Positions 1 to 6,252 of a DNA stretch of 10,427 nucleotides are shown here, one piece after another. The translations under genes and the position numbers were made by a program. Position 1 is the stretch's first letter; each line of letters opens with the position of its first letter. The notes beneath the pieces are model-generated. The model was not told the origin of the DNA. It worked only from the letters and a program-made list of their open reading frames with translations, and made no database searches. Location: positions 1 through 10,427 of the forward strand of contig JAWVZH010000110.1 in NCBI GenBank assembly GCA_033722295.1, read 5' to 3'. This DNA comes from JAWVZH01 sp033722295 (GTDB lineage Bacteria > Bacteroidota > Bacteroidia > Chitinophagales > Saprospiraceae).

Positions 1-375
1 CAGCGTATTCTCAAAGGTATCCACACCTTTTTCCTGGGCATTTTTAAACAGGATATCGTCAAACTCTGCCCTTTCTACATGCAAGGCCGGTCGATCGAAG
101 CCAAAGTCACTCAGCCTGACACTGCGCACGTGATCACCCCACGAAACCACACCTCCGGTTTTGACAATAAAATTGGCATCCAGAATCTTTTCTGAAACTC
201 CCAACATGTCGGTATACCTCCAGAAATGGGGGATCAGGCTTTCTCCCACGGTATATCTGGGGTGTTCCTCCTTTTCAAGGAGGGCGACCTTGTATCCTTT
301 TTTCGCTAATAAGGTGGACGCGGTAGATCCTCCTGGTCCACCGCCTATGACGACAACATCGTAGTTATTTTCCAT
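1..375 (-). CDS. FAD-dependent oxidoreductase, N-terminal part (halogenase / geranylgeranyl-reductase-like)
   Basis: Only the first 125 codons are in the window; the gene continues past the left edge. The N-terminus shows a strand followed by a dinucleotide-binding loop GGGPGG (residues 11-16, GxGxxG pattern) and an acidic Glu34 at the end of the second strand, as in Rossmann-type FAD enzymes. The segment RYTVGESLIP (residues 40-49) and the later VERAEFDDILF (100-110) resemble the conserved N-terminal region of flavin-dependent halogenases and geranylgeranyl-reductase-like monooxygenases. The substrate cannot be told from this fragment. The ATG start overlaps the end of the upstream TauE-like gene by 11 bp in another frame, so the two are probably translationally coupled. 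It lacks the early Gly-Gly-Arg segment expected in HemY-type protoporphyrinogen oxidase, so that identity is not favoured. Family call fairly sure, function unknown. Confidence 0.8.
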   Translation of the reverse strand, partial: MENNYDVVVIGGGPGGSTASTLLAKKGYKVALLEKEEHPRYTVGESLIPHFWRYTDMLGVSEKILDANFIVKTGGVVSWGDHVRSVRLSDFGFDRPALHVERAEFDDILFKNAQEKGVDTFENTL

Positions 376-1384
376 TAGTCTGAGCGATTCTTTTGGAGCC
401 TCTTTTATTTAATAACAAAAACAAAAGATAGCCAGTAAATACCGTCACGATACTGATCGCGACGACTTCCCAAGTTAAAGCTTTCGATATGTAGAACACA
501 ACAAAGGCGAAAATATATTGAACGATTATGATAGACATGAGTAACACGTAGATCACGTGACGGTTGAGCAGGTTTACTACCAATGCGCCAAGGGGTGCTC
601 CGAAAACGACTACCGGTATGCAGGCCAGCCAATACTCATAGGCGTCGCTGGCCGGGTTGAAATCCCCTACGATAAAGGCATGAAGAAAGAGTCCGATAAG
701 TGTATTTCCTGTCATCAGGAGGATCGATGTCGGAGTAGCCACTTTTTCGCTGACAGCATAGTGAAGGGCAAGAACAGCAAAAATAAGTATGTCGATACCG
801 TTGCCGATAAGGCCGCTGACCATGCCTCCCAGGGCGCCGAACATCAACAGTAAGTTTCTCTCATAGCTGCCATTCGCAGGGATCTTCTCCAATTTGAGTT
901 TTTTAGGGTCTTTGTTGACCTTATAAAGCACGAAACCGAAGGCCAGCCAGAGCGATACAAAAAAGATCTTCAGATTCACCGGTGAAAAATACTGTGTCAG
1001 TAGAAAGGTGGAAAAGACGATGCCCGCAGCGCCGCCTATAGAGCCATACTTTATCGCCTGCCATTCTATCTTTATCTTCTTCTGAACGATGTATATCGAT
1101 GCGGCGAGCATGCCGATGCTCTGTATGGCAAATGAAAAGTTCCGCGCTGTTGCCGGGGCGATGTTCAGCCCCAGGGTAAGCACAGGAAAGGCTATGGCGC
1201 CACCGCCTTCAGAACTGGCACCGGCAACAAAGGAACCAAAGACCATAGTGACCATGATCTCCCAATGTTCATGAAGAAAATGAAAAAGATTCTGTGAGAT
1301 CATCACGTAGAGCCATACCGACAATACGAGGACGACGAAGATGGGATAGGGTCTGTCTTTGAGCCAACTGAAGGTCCTGTTCAT
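365..1384 (-). CDS. TauE/SafE (DUF81) family membrane permease
   Basis: Predicted 339-residue integral inner-membrane protein with about ten hydrophobic segments (roughly residues 13-32, 43-58, 82-100, 113-130, 138-155, 178-196, 219-240, 251-272, 277-297 and 303-325). Two related glycine-rich loops, GASSEGGGAIAFPVL (55-69) and GLIGNGIDILIFAVL (191-205), fit the internal duplication of the TauE/SafE family. Members of that family export sulfite or organosulfonates or take up sulfur compounds. It is longer than the roughly 250 residues common in the family because of an extra N-terminal helix and a longer C-terminus. It lies 71 bp after hemH on the same strand, behind its own -7-like box, and its last 11 bp overlap the FAD oxidoreductase start. 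The substrate is not evident, and a link to heme or thiol chemistry would be inference from position only. Confidence 0.82.
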   Translation of the reverse strand: MNRTFSWLKDRPYPIFVVLVLSVWLYVMISQNLFHFLHEHWEIMVTMVFGSFVAGASSEGGGAIAFPVLTLGLNIAPATARNFSFAIQSIGMLAASIYIVQKKIKIEWQAIKYGSIGGAAGIVFSTFLLTQYFSPVNLKIFFVSLWLAFGFVLYKVNKDPKKLKLEKIPANGSYERNLLLMFGALGGMVSGLIGNGIDILIFAVLALHYAVSEKVATPTSILLMTGNTLIGLFLHAFIVGDFNPASDAYEYWLACIPVVVFGAPLGALVVNLLNRHVIYVLLMSIIIVQYIFAFVVFYISKALTWEVVAISIVTVFTGYLLFLLLNKRGSKRIAQTNGK

Positions 1385-1407
1385 AGATCAACATGCCTTG
1401 GAGCCGT

Positions 1408-1437
1408 CAAAGATAGCGTTTCAAGTCCATTACTTGA
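1408..1437 (-). promoter_or_regulatory. Candidate promoter -7 box and inverted repeat upstream of the TauE-like gene
   Basis: On the minus strand TATCTTTG (1415-1408) matches the Bacteroidota -7 consensus TAnnTTTG and lies 23 bp before the ATG at 1384. No clear TTTG -33 box is found at the usual distance. Immediately upstream is a perfect 6-bp inverted repeat, TCAAGT and ACTTGA, with a 5-nt spacer (1421-1437), in the place where an operator would block or assist polymerase. A single short box match can arise by chance. Confidence 0.35.
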
Positions 1438-1455
1438 TCATATGGAGATCTCACA

Positions 1456-2472
1456 TCAATCCTCGTCCGTGTCTATCCATCGGGCCAAGAGATCAGCCCA
1501 CTCTTTGCGATCGTTGAGACAGGGGATAAATTCAAAGTTTTCACCTCCTGCTTCCATGAAAGTTTCCCTCCCTTCCACATTGATCTCTTCAAGCGTTTCG
1601 AGGCAGTCGCTCACAAATGCCGGACAGGCGACGGCAATTTTTCTTATGCCCTTGTCAGGATGACCAGCGAAGATGTCTTTGGTAAATGGCTGCATCCACT
1701 GATCAGGACCCAGACGGCTCTGGTAGGATACCGTAAGTCTGTTGTCGTCCAACCCAAGTTTTTCCTGAAGAAGTTGAGATGTCTTCTGTGTTTGATGGCG
1801 ATAGCACGTTCTATGAGCTTCTGAATCGACCTGGCAGCAGTGCTCAACCTTGCAACAGTGGACACCAGTCGGATCGGACTTTTTCAGATGTCTCAGCGGG
1901 ACACCATGATAGCTCAGCAAGAGATGATGATCATCTGGGAGGGCATCTTTAATACTATCTGCAAGCAGGGAAACGTAGTTTTCGTCGTCGTACCACGGTT
2001 TTTTGAATTTGATATTCACACCGGGTAATTCTTCAGCCGCTGTTTCTATGACCTTGTCCACAACCGTCTCGTACGAAGACATGGCGAAATGGGGATAGAG
2101 CGGAATAACGTACAAGGCATCAAGATCAGGTTGTTCCTGTTTTATTTTTTGCAAAGTCCCGGCGATGCTGGGTTCTGCATATCTCATGGCCAGATAGACA
2201 GGGTCAGAACTTTTATCATTGACCTTTTTAGCCAGCTTTTCGGATAGTACGATAAGGGGTGAACCATCGTCCCACCAGATGGATTTATAGGCTTCTGCGG
2301 ACTTTTTGGGGCGGACGTTGAGGATGATCCCCCGGACGATGAGTGACCGCCAGAAGTAAGGAAGGTCAATAACATGTTCATCCATCAGAAATTCATCCAG
2401 ATATTTTTTGACATCGGGTACATCATAGCTCTTTGGTGAGCCCAGGTTGATCATCAGTGCTGCTCTGCTCAT
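1456..2472 (-). CDS. hemH: Ferrochelatase
   Basis: Inserts ferrous iron into protoporphyrin IX, the last step of heme synthesis, at the inner face of the cytoplasmic membrane. At 338 residues it has normal bacterial length. It starts with the typical AALMINLGSP. The metal-site His189 is in LLSYHGVP (185-192), followed by YQSRLGP (250-256) and FVSDCLETLEEI (286-297), whose Glu292 aligns with human Glu343. Between these lies a cysteine-rich insert with Cys206, 207, 212, 213 and 223, ending CYRHQT. Such internal cysteines ligate a [2Fe-2S] cluster in some bacterial ferrochelatases, but whether this one does is inference. The start ATG overlaps the stop of the AraC-family regulator gene by 4 bp (ATGA), so the two are almost certainly cotranscribed. 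Its presence with HemF, and no HemQ in the window, points to the protoporphyrin-dependent branch. Confidence 0.97.
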   Translation of the reverse strand: MSRAALMINLGSPKSYDVPDVKKYLDEFLMDEHVIDLPYFWRSLIVRGIILNVRPKKSAEAYKSIWWDDGSPLIVLSEKLAKKVNDKSSDPVYLAMRYAEPSIAGTLQKIKQEQPDLDALYVIPLYPHFAMSSYETVVDKVIETAAEELPGVNIKFKKPWYDDENYVSLLADSIKDALPDDHHLLLSYHGVPLRHLKKSDPTGVHCCKVEHCCQVDSEAHRTCYRHQTQKTSQLLQEKLGLDDNRLTVSYQSRLGPDQWMQPFTKDIFAGHPDKGIRKIAVACPAFVSDCLETLEEINVEGRETFMEAGGENFEFIPCLNDRKEWADLLARWIDTDED

Positions 2473-3365
2473 TTTAACTGCATATATTTTTTAGGGGTCA
2501 TTCCATATCTTTTTTTGAAGGCCGTAATAAAATGGGAGGGATTGGTGTACCCTAATTCGTAGGCCACTTCATTGACCTGGTGTTGTCCCTGGTCCAGAAG
2601 ATTCTTAGCATAGCCGAGTTTGTATTCAAGGAGGTACCGGTATGCCGAGTCTCCGTAAACCTCGGTGAAGCCTCTTTTCAGCTTATACTCGCTGATCCCG
2701 ACTTCCCTCGAGAGATCTTTCAGTGAGGGCGGGTCATCCATATTACTGACAAGAATGGACTTGGCCTTCTTGATCTTGCTCATATCGCTCTCGATCTTAA
2801 GGAAGGGACAGGAATTGGTCTCTCCCGATTTTGTGTCGAAATAGTACGACAGGGATTCATAGATCTTGGCTTTGGAAAAGACCTCGGTAAAGTTGTCATT
2901 CATATTATCTGAAAAAAGCTGCATCAGGGACAGATGTATGGCACTGCTGTATTCATTGGTCTCATAGATCTTCTTCTTGAAGCGCTCATTCTCCAGGAAG
3001 GGCAGCGTGTGTGCAGCATCCTGAAACAAGCGGTGCATCTTGTCGACCGTGAGAAAAAAGGCCACGAGCCTGCCATTCGAAGGCCCTACGATCTTGAGTG
3101 ACATCTCATCGATTGGATTGTAGAAAAGGAAATTGTGTTCTCCTTTCAATTGCAGATTATATCCGCTTGCCATGGTAAAACTGAAATCACCTTCAAGCGC
3201 AAAGTAGAACTGGATGATGTTTGTTCGGATGTCTACTTCAATTCCAAGCTCGCCCTGATCGAATGGCAGGTTCCTGTAGGCCTTGAATTCCGCATCCTGT
3301 ACAAGGACAAGAATTTCTTCTCTGGCGGCCAGATCGGTCGTACTTGAAAATTTGGCAATAGGCAT
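2469..3365 (-). CDS. AraC-family (PchR-like) transcriptional regulator of the heme locus
   Basis: Predicted 298-residue regulator with an N-terminal beta-rich sensing region (about 1-170) and a C-terminal AraC DNA-binding domain (about 196-298). The latter has two helix-turn-helix units: the first around LKDLSREVGISEYKLKRGF (215-233), the second around VNEVAYELGYTNPSHFITAF (264-283), ending in the usual RYGMTPKKY. The LKRGF...YGDSAYRYL wording resembles PchR, the ferri-siderophore-responsive regulator. A Cys-Pro-Phe-Leu motif (Cys186) precedes the DNA-binding domain. I choose the ATG at 3365. The open frame extends to an ATG at 3413, but a well-formed promoter (TTTG, 20 bp, TACATTTG) lies across 3399-3430 and would start transcription downstream of that ATG, and the extra 16 residues look unlike a domain. 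It is divergent from hemA and overlaps hemH by 4 bp, so it probably controls heme synthesis and itself. The ligand is unknown. Confidence 0.9.
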   Translation of the reverse strand: MPIAKFSSTTDLAAREEILVLVQDAEFKAYRNLPFDQGELGIEVDIRTNIIQFYFALEGDFSFTMASGYNLQLKGEHNFLFYNPIDEMSLKIVGPSNGRLVAFFLTVDKMHRLFQDAAHTLPFLENERFKKKIYETNEYSSAIHLSLMQLFSDNMNDNFTEVFSKAKIYESLSYYFDTKSGETNSCPFLKIESDMSKIKKAKSILVSNMDDPPSLKDLSREVGISEYKLKRGFTEVYGDSAYRYLLEYKLGYAKNLLDQGQHQVNEVAYELGYTNPSHFITAFKKRYGMTPKKYMQLK

Positions 3366-3398
3366 GGTTATGGTTTCGTTAGAAGTCGGTTGAACTAA

Positions 3399-3430
3399 CA
3401 AATGTATGCTCATCTTGGTTTATTGCCAAA
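3399..3430 (-). promoter_or_regulatory. Candidate Bacteroidota promoter for the regulator-hemH unit
   Basis: Read on the minus strand, a TTTG -33 box (3430-3427) is followed after 20 bp by TACATTTG (3406-3399), a full match to the -7 consensus TAnnTTTG at consensus spacing. The expected transcription start is about 5-7 bases further on, near 3392-3394. That leaves a leader of roughly 27 bases before the ATG at 3365 and places the upstream ATG at 3413 outside the transcript. Confidence 0.6.
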
Positions 3431-3442
3431 GCAAACGCAGCA

Positions 3443-3511
3443 TGGAGGCAAAAATCCTTCTTTTGGAGGTATTTTTTCAAAAAATGGTGGAATAAATTTG
3501 CTTTCCATAGG
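3443..3511 (+). repeat. Candidate operator array: TGGWGG repeats at 21-bp period
   Basis: TGGAGG at 3443-3448, TGGAGG at 3464-3469 and TGGTGG at 3485-3490 begin exactly 21 bp apart. A degenerate fourth copy, CATAGG at 3506-3511, keeps the register. It shares AGGTATTTT with the second copy, 42 bp away. The hexamers are separated by A/T-rich 15-bp spacers. A 21-bp direct-repeat spacing equals two helical turns and is that of tandem AraC half-sites. The array fills the divergent control region between the regulator gene and hemA and reaches the hemA -7 box, so it is a plausible binding site for the adjacent regulator. That binding is inference. Confidence 0.5.
3493..3500 (+). promoter_or_regulatory. 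Candidate -7 box of the hemA operon promoter
   Basis: TAAATTTG matches the Bacteroidota -7 consensus TAnnTTTG. The nearest upstream TTTG (3462-3465) is 27 bp away, too far for the usual spacing of about 17-23 bp, so the -33 element is poor and the promoter may need an activator. Transcription would start near 3505-3507, giving a leader of about 26 bases to the ATG at 3533. The third TGGWGG repeat abuts this box from upstream. Confidence 0.5.
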
Positions 3512-3532
3512 TATTTTGATTTGAGTGAAACG

Positions 3533-4696
3533 ATGAATAAAGTGTGGTATTGCTTCGGAGTGTCTTACAGAAAGTCAGCGGTATCTGACCGCGAGACGGC
3601 CTCAGTCTCAGATACGGAAGTGAGTTATTATTACCGGGAGGTCTTTCCCAAATACAGATGCTCAGGTTTCATACTGAACACCTGTAACCGAACTACCTTT
3701 TTCCTTTTCGGTGAGAATCCTGAAATGGTCCAGAGAGAATATGAGGACAGATCTGGAATTGATCTGGAGAGTAAGGGTTATTACCTTACGGATCACCGGG
3801 CGATCAGGCACCTTTTTGAAGTATGTTCAGGAGTGGATTCCCAGATACTGGGAGATTTCGAGATCGTCGGCCAGGTTCGAAAGGCTTTTATAGAAGCCAA
3901 GAAGCATGGTGCATGCGATGGTATTGTGGAAAAGGTGGTCAACATGGCGGTTCATACCAGTCGAAGAGTTAAAAAGGAAACTTCTTTCAATTCCGGTATT
4001 GCATCTGTGAGTTATGCAACGGTTCAGATCCTGAAAGATGAGTTGCCTTCATTCCAGGATGCGTCAGTCCTGATCGTCGGTATGGGTCAGATCGGATTCA
4101 GAACATTGCTAAATGTGCTTAACGAGACGGGAAATGCCAACGTGTCTATAACCAACAGGACGCACAAAAAAGCTCAAAAGATAGGAGAAACCTATCGTGT
4201 CAATGTCATAGACTGGGAAGATTGGCGAAGCATGGCCAACAACTTTGACTGCATCATCAGCGCTGTGGCTGTAGATAAGAAGATACTCGATGCGGAGGAT
4301 CTTGCAAAGATCACTCGGCCGTCTCTGCTCATGGACCTCAGCATGCCGACTTCGCTTCCCAGTGGAACTGTGGACCGCAGGGTCAAGGATATAGATCAGG
4401 TCAGCCAGATCCTGGAAGACAGTATGATCAGAAGAAGAGAGGCCTTGCCTCAGGTACAAGAGATCATAGCGGAAGAAGTGATAAAGTACATGGAATGGAA
4501 GGCTGCGAAACTGGCGACACCTTATATGGAGGATGTCAATCAGACCATTCGCAGCCGCTGTCCGGTACTTCGTATGATAGAGACCTGCAATGTCGGAATT
4601 CGTCAACGAATTCAAAGCTGGTTATTCCAGGAGGTGCGTCGAAATCCTGTTCAGACGATGAACGGTGAGGATCTTCTGAAAACCGTCTACAGATGA
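3533..4696 (+). CDS. hemA: Glutamyl-tRNA reductase
   Basis: Reduces glutamyl-tRNA(Glu) to glutamate-1-semialdehyde with NADPH, the committed step of the C5 route. At 387 residues it is slightly shorter than the usual 410-420. The catalytic domain has the nucleophile Cys51 in NTCNRT (49-54) and RHLFEVCSGVDSQILGDFEI (92-111) with His93 in the family's active-site position. The NADPH domain carries VLIVGMGQIG (179-188). The C-terminal helical dimerisation region starts near QEIIAEEVIKYMEWKAAKL. The residue after CNRT is Thr where most members have Glu. I chose ATG 3533 because MNKVWYCFGVSYRK gives a normal N-terminus; a TTG 12 bases upstream (3521) is in frame but less likely. It is the first gene of the operon, with a -7 box 33 bp upstream, and its TGA overlaps the hemCD ATG by 4 bp. 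Confidence 0.95.
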   Translation: MNKVWYCFGVSYRKSAVSDRETASVSDTEVSYYYREVFPKYRCSGFILNTCNRTTFFLFGENPEMVQREYEDRSGIDLESKGYYLTDHRAIRHLFEVCSGVDSQILGDFEIVGQVRKAFIEAKKHGACDGIVEKVVNMAVHTSRRVKKETSFNSGIASVSYATVQILKDELPSFQDASVLIVGMGQIGFRTLLNVLNETGNANVSITNRTHKKAQKIGETYRVNVIDWEDWRSMANNFDCIISAVAVDKKILDAEDLAKITRPSLLMDLSMPTSLPSGTVDRRVKDIDQVSQILEDSMIRRREALPQVQEIIAEEVIKYMEWKAAKLATPYMEDVNQTIRSRCPVLRMIETCNVGIRQRIQSWLFQEVRRNPVQTMNGEDLLKTVYR

Positions 4697-6252
4697 CCAT
4701 AAAACTGGGAACCCGGCCTAGCGAGCTGGCCATGTATCAGGCTAATCTCGTGAAGGATGCCCTGAGGAATGTTTTCCCGGACCTCGACATAGAGATCATA
4801 CCTATAAGCACCAGAGGCGATACAGACCGTGATACACCACTCAATAAGCTGGGACAGACGGGAATCTTTACAAAGACTATAGATCAGGCTGTTTTCGATA
4901 AAAGGGTGGACGCCGGTATTCACAGTTTAAAGGATTACCCTTCTACCATGCCCCCTGGTTTGAAGCTCCTGGCAGTCTTGCCAAGAGATGGATTTTGGGA
5001 CCTTTTTGTACCAGGACATAATTTTGATGGGAATTATGACCGGTCGATGACGATTCTTTCGGGGTCCCCGCGCAGACGGGCACAATGGGCCTCGAAGTAC
5101 AGGAACCACAATTTCGCTGAATTGCGGGGCAATATGGATACTCGCCTGAAGAAAATGACTAATGGCGATGGTGGTATAGTGAGCAAACAAGGGCTGGAAC
5201 GGATCGGCCTTACCCCAGACAATGCTGTGACCCTCGACTGGATGACTCCGGCGCCCGCTCAGGGAGTGGTGGCGGTCATAGGGAGCGAGGACAACGATGA
5301 GCTTGCCCATATCTTTGAAAAGATCAACCATGAGGAGACATTCATCGCCTCACATATCGAACGAGGATTTATGGCTGAAATGGAAGGTGGATGCAGCTTG
5401 CCCCTCGGAGCACTCGCAACGGTCAATGAAAAGGAGATACATTTTGAAGGTCGCATAGACAAGCTGGACGGTTCTGAGACGGTTAAGATCGAAAAGACCT
5501 TTTCGAAAGGATCATGGAAGTATATAAGCAAACAATTGTCTTCTCAGTTGAAACAACAGGGAGGACAAAGAATATATGACAGCATCAGGGCCCAGAGACC
5601 CAAGGATGTCCTTTGTGCCAGGGAGGTTGATTCGAACCAGCGTGAGCTCGGATTTCAAAATCGCATCAAATTGCATGACATCAAGGTGCTTGAGGTAAAA
5701 CATCTTGATTTTGAAATATCACCCGAAGGTCCTGTAGTGATCAGCAGCGCAAACGCCGTTCGTGCCTTGGCCTCAAAACTGGGGGCACTTCATAATATGG
5801 CATATGTAGTGGGCAACAAGACAAAGGCATTACTGGAAGACCTCGGTTATCAGGGTAAGATCCAGTGGGCCAGTAATATGGAGGCACTTCTGGAACACAT
5901 CGATCCTGATGTTGAAAGGCTGGTATATTATTGTGCTGAAGAGACCACAGGTAAATTGGAGAACAGTGTTTTAGGTGAAAGAGTGGTACGAATACCTGTT
6001 TACAGAACTGAAAATATCAAGCCAAGACTTGCCAGGTTACATTGGGATGCCATCGCAGTATTTTCACCTAAAGGGCTCTATAATATTTGTGAGCATAATG
6101 ATTTTGACAAGAAAATCAGGATTGTGGCCATTGGACCGACAACGGCCGAAGCTGCCAGAAAGGAGGGCTTTACGTATGTGATGGAGTCAGATGAACCCAC
6201 TGTGGAATCAGTTGTGTATAAACTTTCAAAAGTATTGAATGATCAAGAATGA
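4693..6252 (+). CDS. hemCD: Fused porphobilinogen deaminase / uroporphyrinogen-III synthase
   Basis: Single 519-residue open frame joining two consecutive pathway enzymes. Residues 1 to about 290 are hydroxymethylbilane synthase: Arg8 in GTRPSELA, catalytic Asp81 in HSLKDYPS (77-84), SPRRRAQ (125-131), LRGNMDTRL (144-152), PAPAQG (186-191), and Cys234 in EMEGGCSLPLG, which holds the dipyrromethane cofactor. Residues from about 303 to 519 are uroporphyrinogen-III synthase: VLCARE at the first strand, VISSANAVRAL (349-359), and AIGPTTAEAARKEGF (479-493). HemD is poorly conserved, but these segments and the position after HemC make the call firm. There is no stop or frameshift between the halves, and the linker is short. 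The fusion may pass unstable hydroxymethylbilane directly to the second active site; that is inference. ATG overlaps the hemA stop by 4 bp, and the 3' end overlaps hemE by 14 bp. Confidence 0.94.
   Translation: MTIKLGTRPSELAMYQANLVKDALRNVFPDLDIEIIPISTRGDTDRDTPLNKLGQTGIFTKTIDQAVFDKRVDAGIHSLKDYPSTMPPGLKLLAVLPRDGFWDLFVPGHNFDGNYDRSMTILSGSPRRRAQWASKYRNHNFAELRGNMDTRLKKMTNGDGGIVSKQGLERIGLTPDNAVTLDWMTPAPAQGVVAVIGSEDNDELAHIFEKINHEETFIASHIERGFMAEMEGGCSLPLGALATVNEKEIHFEGRIDKLDGSETVKIEKTFSKGSWKYISKQLSSQLKQQGGQRIYDSIRAQRPKDVLCAREVDSNQRELGFQNRIKLHDIKVLEVKHLDFEISPEGPVVISSANAVRALASKLGALHNMAYVVGNKTKALLEDLGYQGKIQWASNMEALLEHIDPDVERLVYYCAEETTGKLENSVLGERVVRIPVYRTENIKPRLARLHWDAIAVFSPKGLYNICEHNDFDKKIRIVAIGPTTAEAARKEGFTYVMESDEPTVESVVYKLSKVLNDQE

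Noticed and set aside
1..375. Partial FAD gene as HemY-type protoporphyrinogen oxidase
   Set aside because: It has the GxGxxG loop but not the Gly-Gly-Arg stretch after the acidic residue; the GESLIP and ERAEFD segments fit halogenase/geranylgeranyl-reductase-like enzymes better.
1421..1437. Inverted repeat after hemH as an intrinsic terminator
   Set aside because: The stem is only 6 bp and A/T-rich, with no T-run following it on the minus strand; an operator-like role is more plausible.
3471..3485. A/T palindrome as a terminator
   Set aside because: It lies between divergent starts where no transcript should end, and it has no G/C stem.
3521..3532. TTG at 3521 as the hemA start
   Set aside because: It is in frame but adds only four residues; the ATG at 3533 gives a family-like N-terminus and a longer leader after the predicted transcription start.
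4109..4615. Long minus-strand open frame (168 codons) inside hemA
   Set aside because: It is the antisense shadow of hemA, has no recognisable domain, and lies within a clearly conserved coding region on the other strand.
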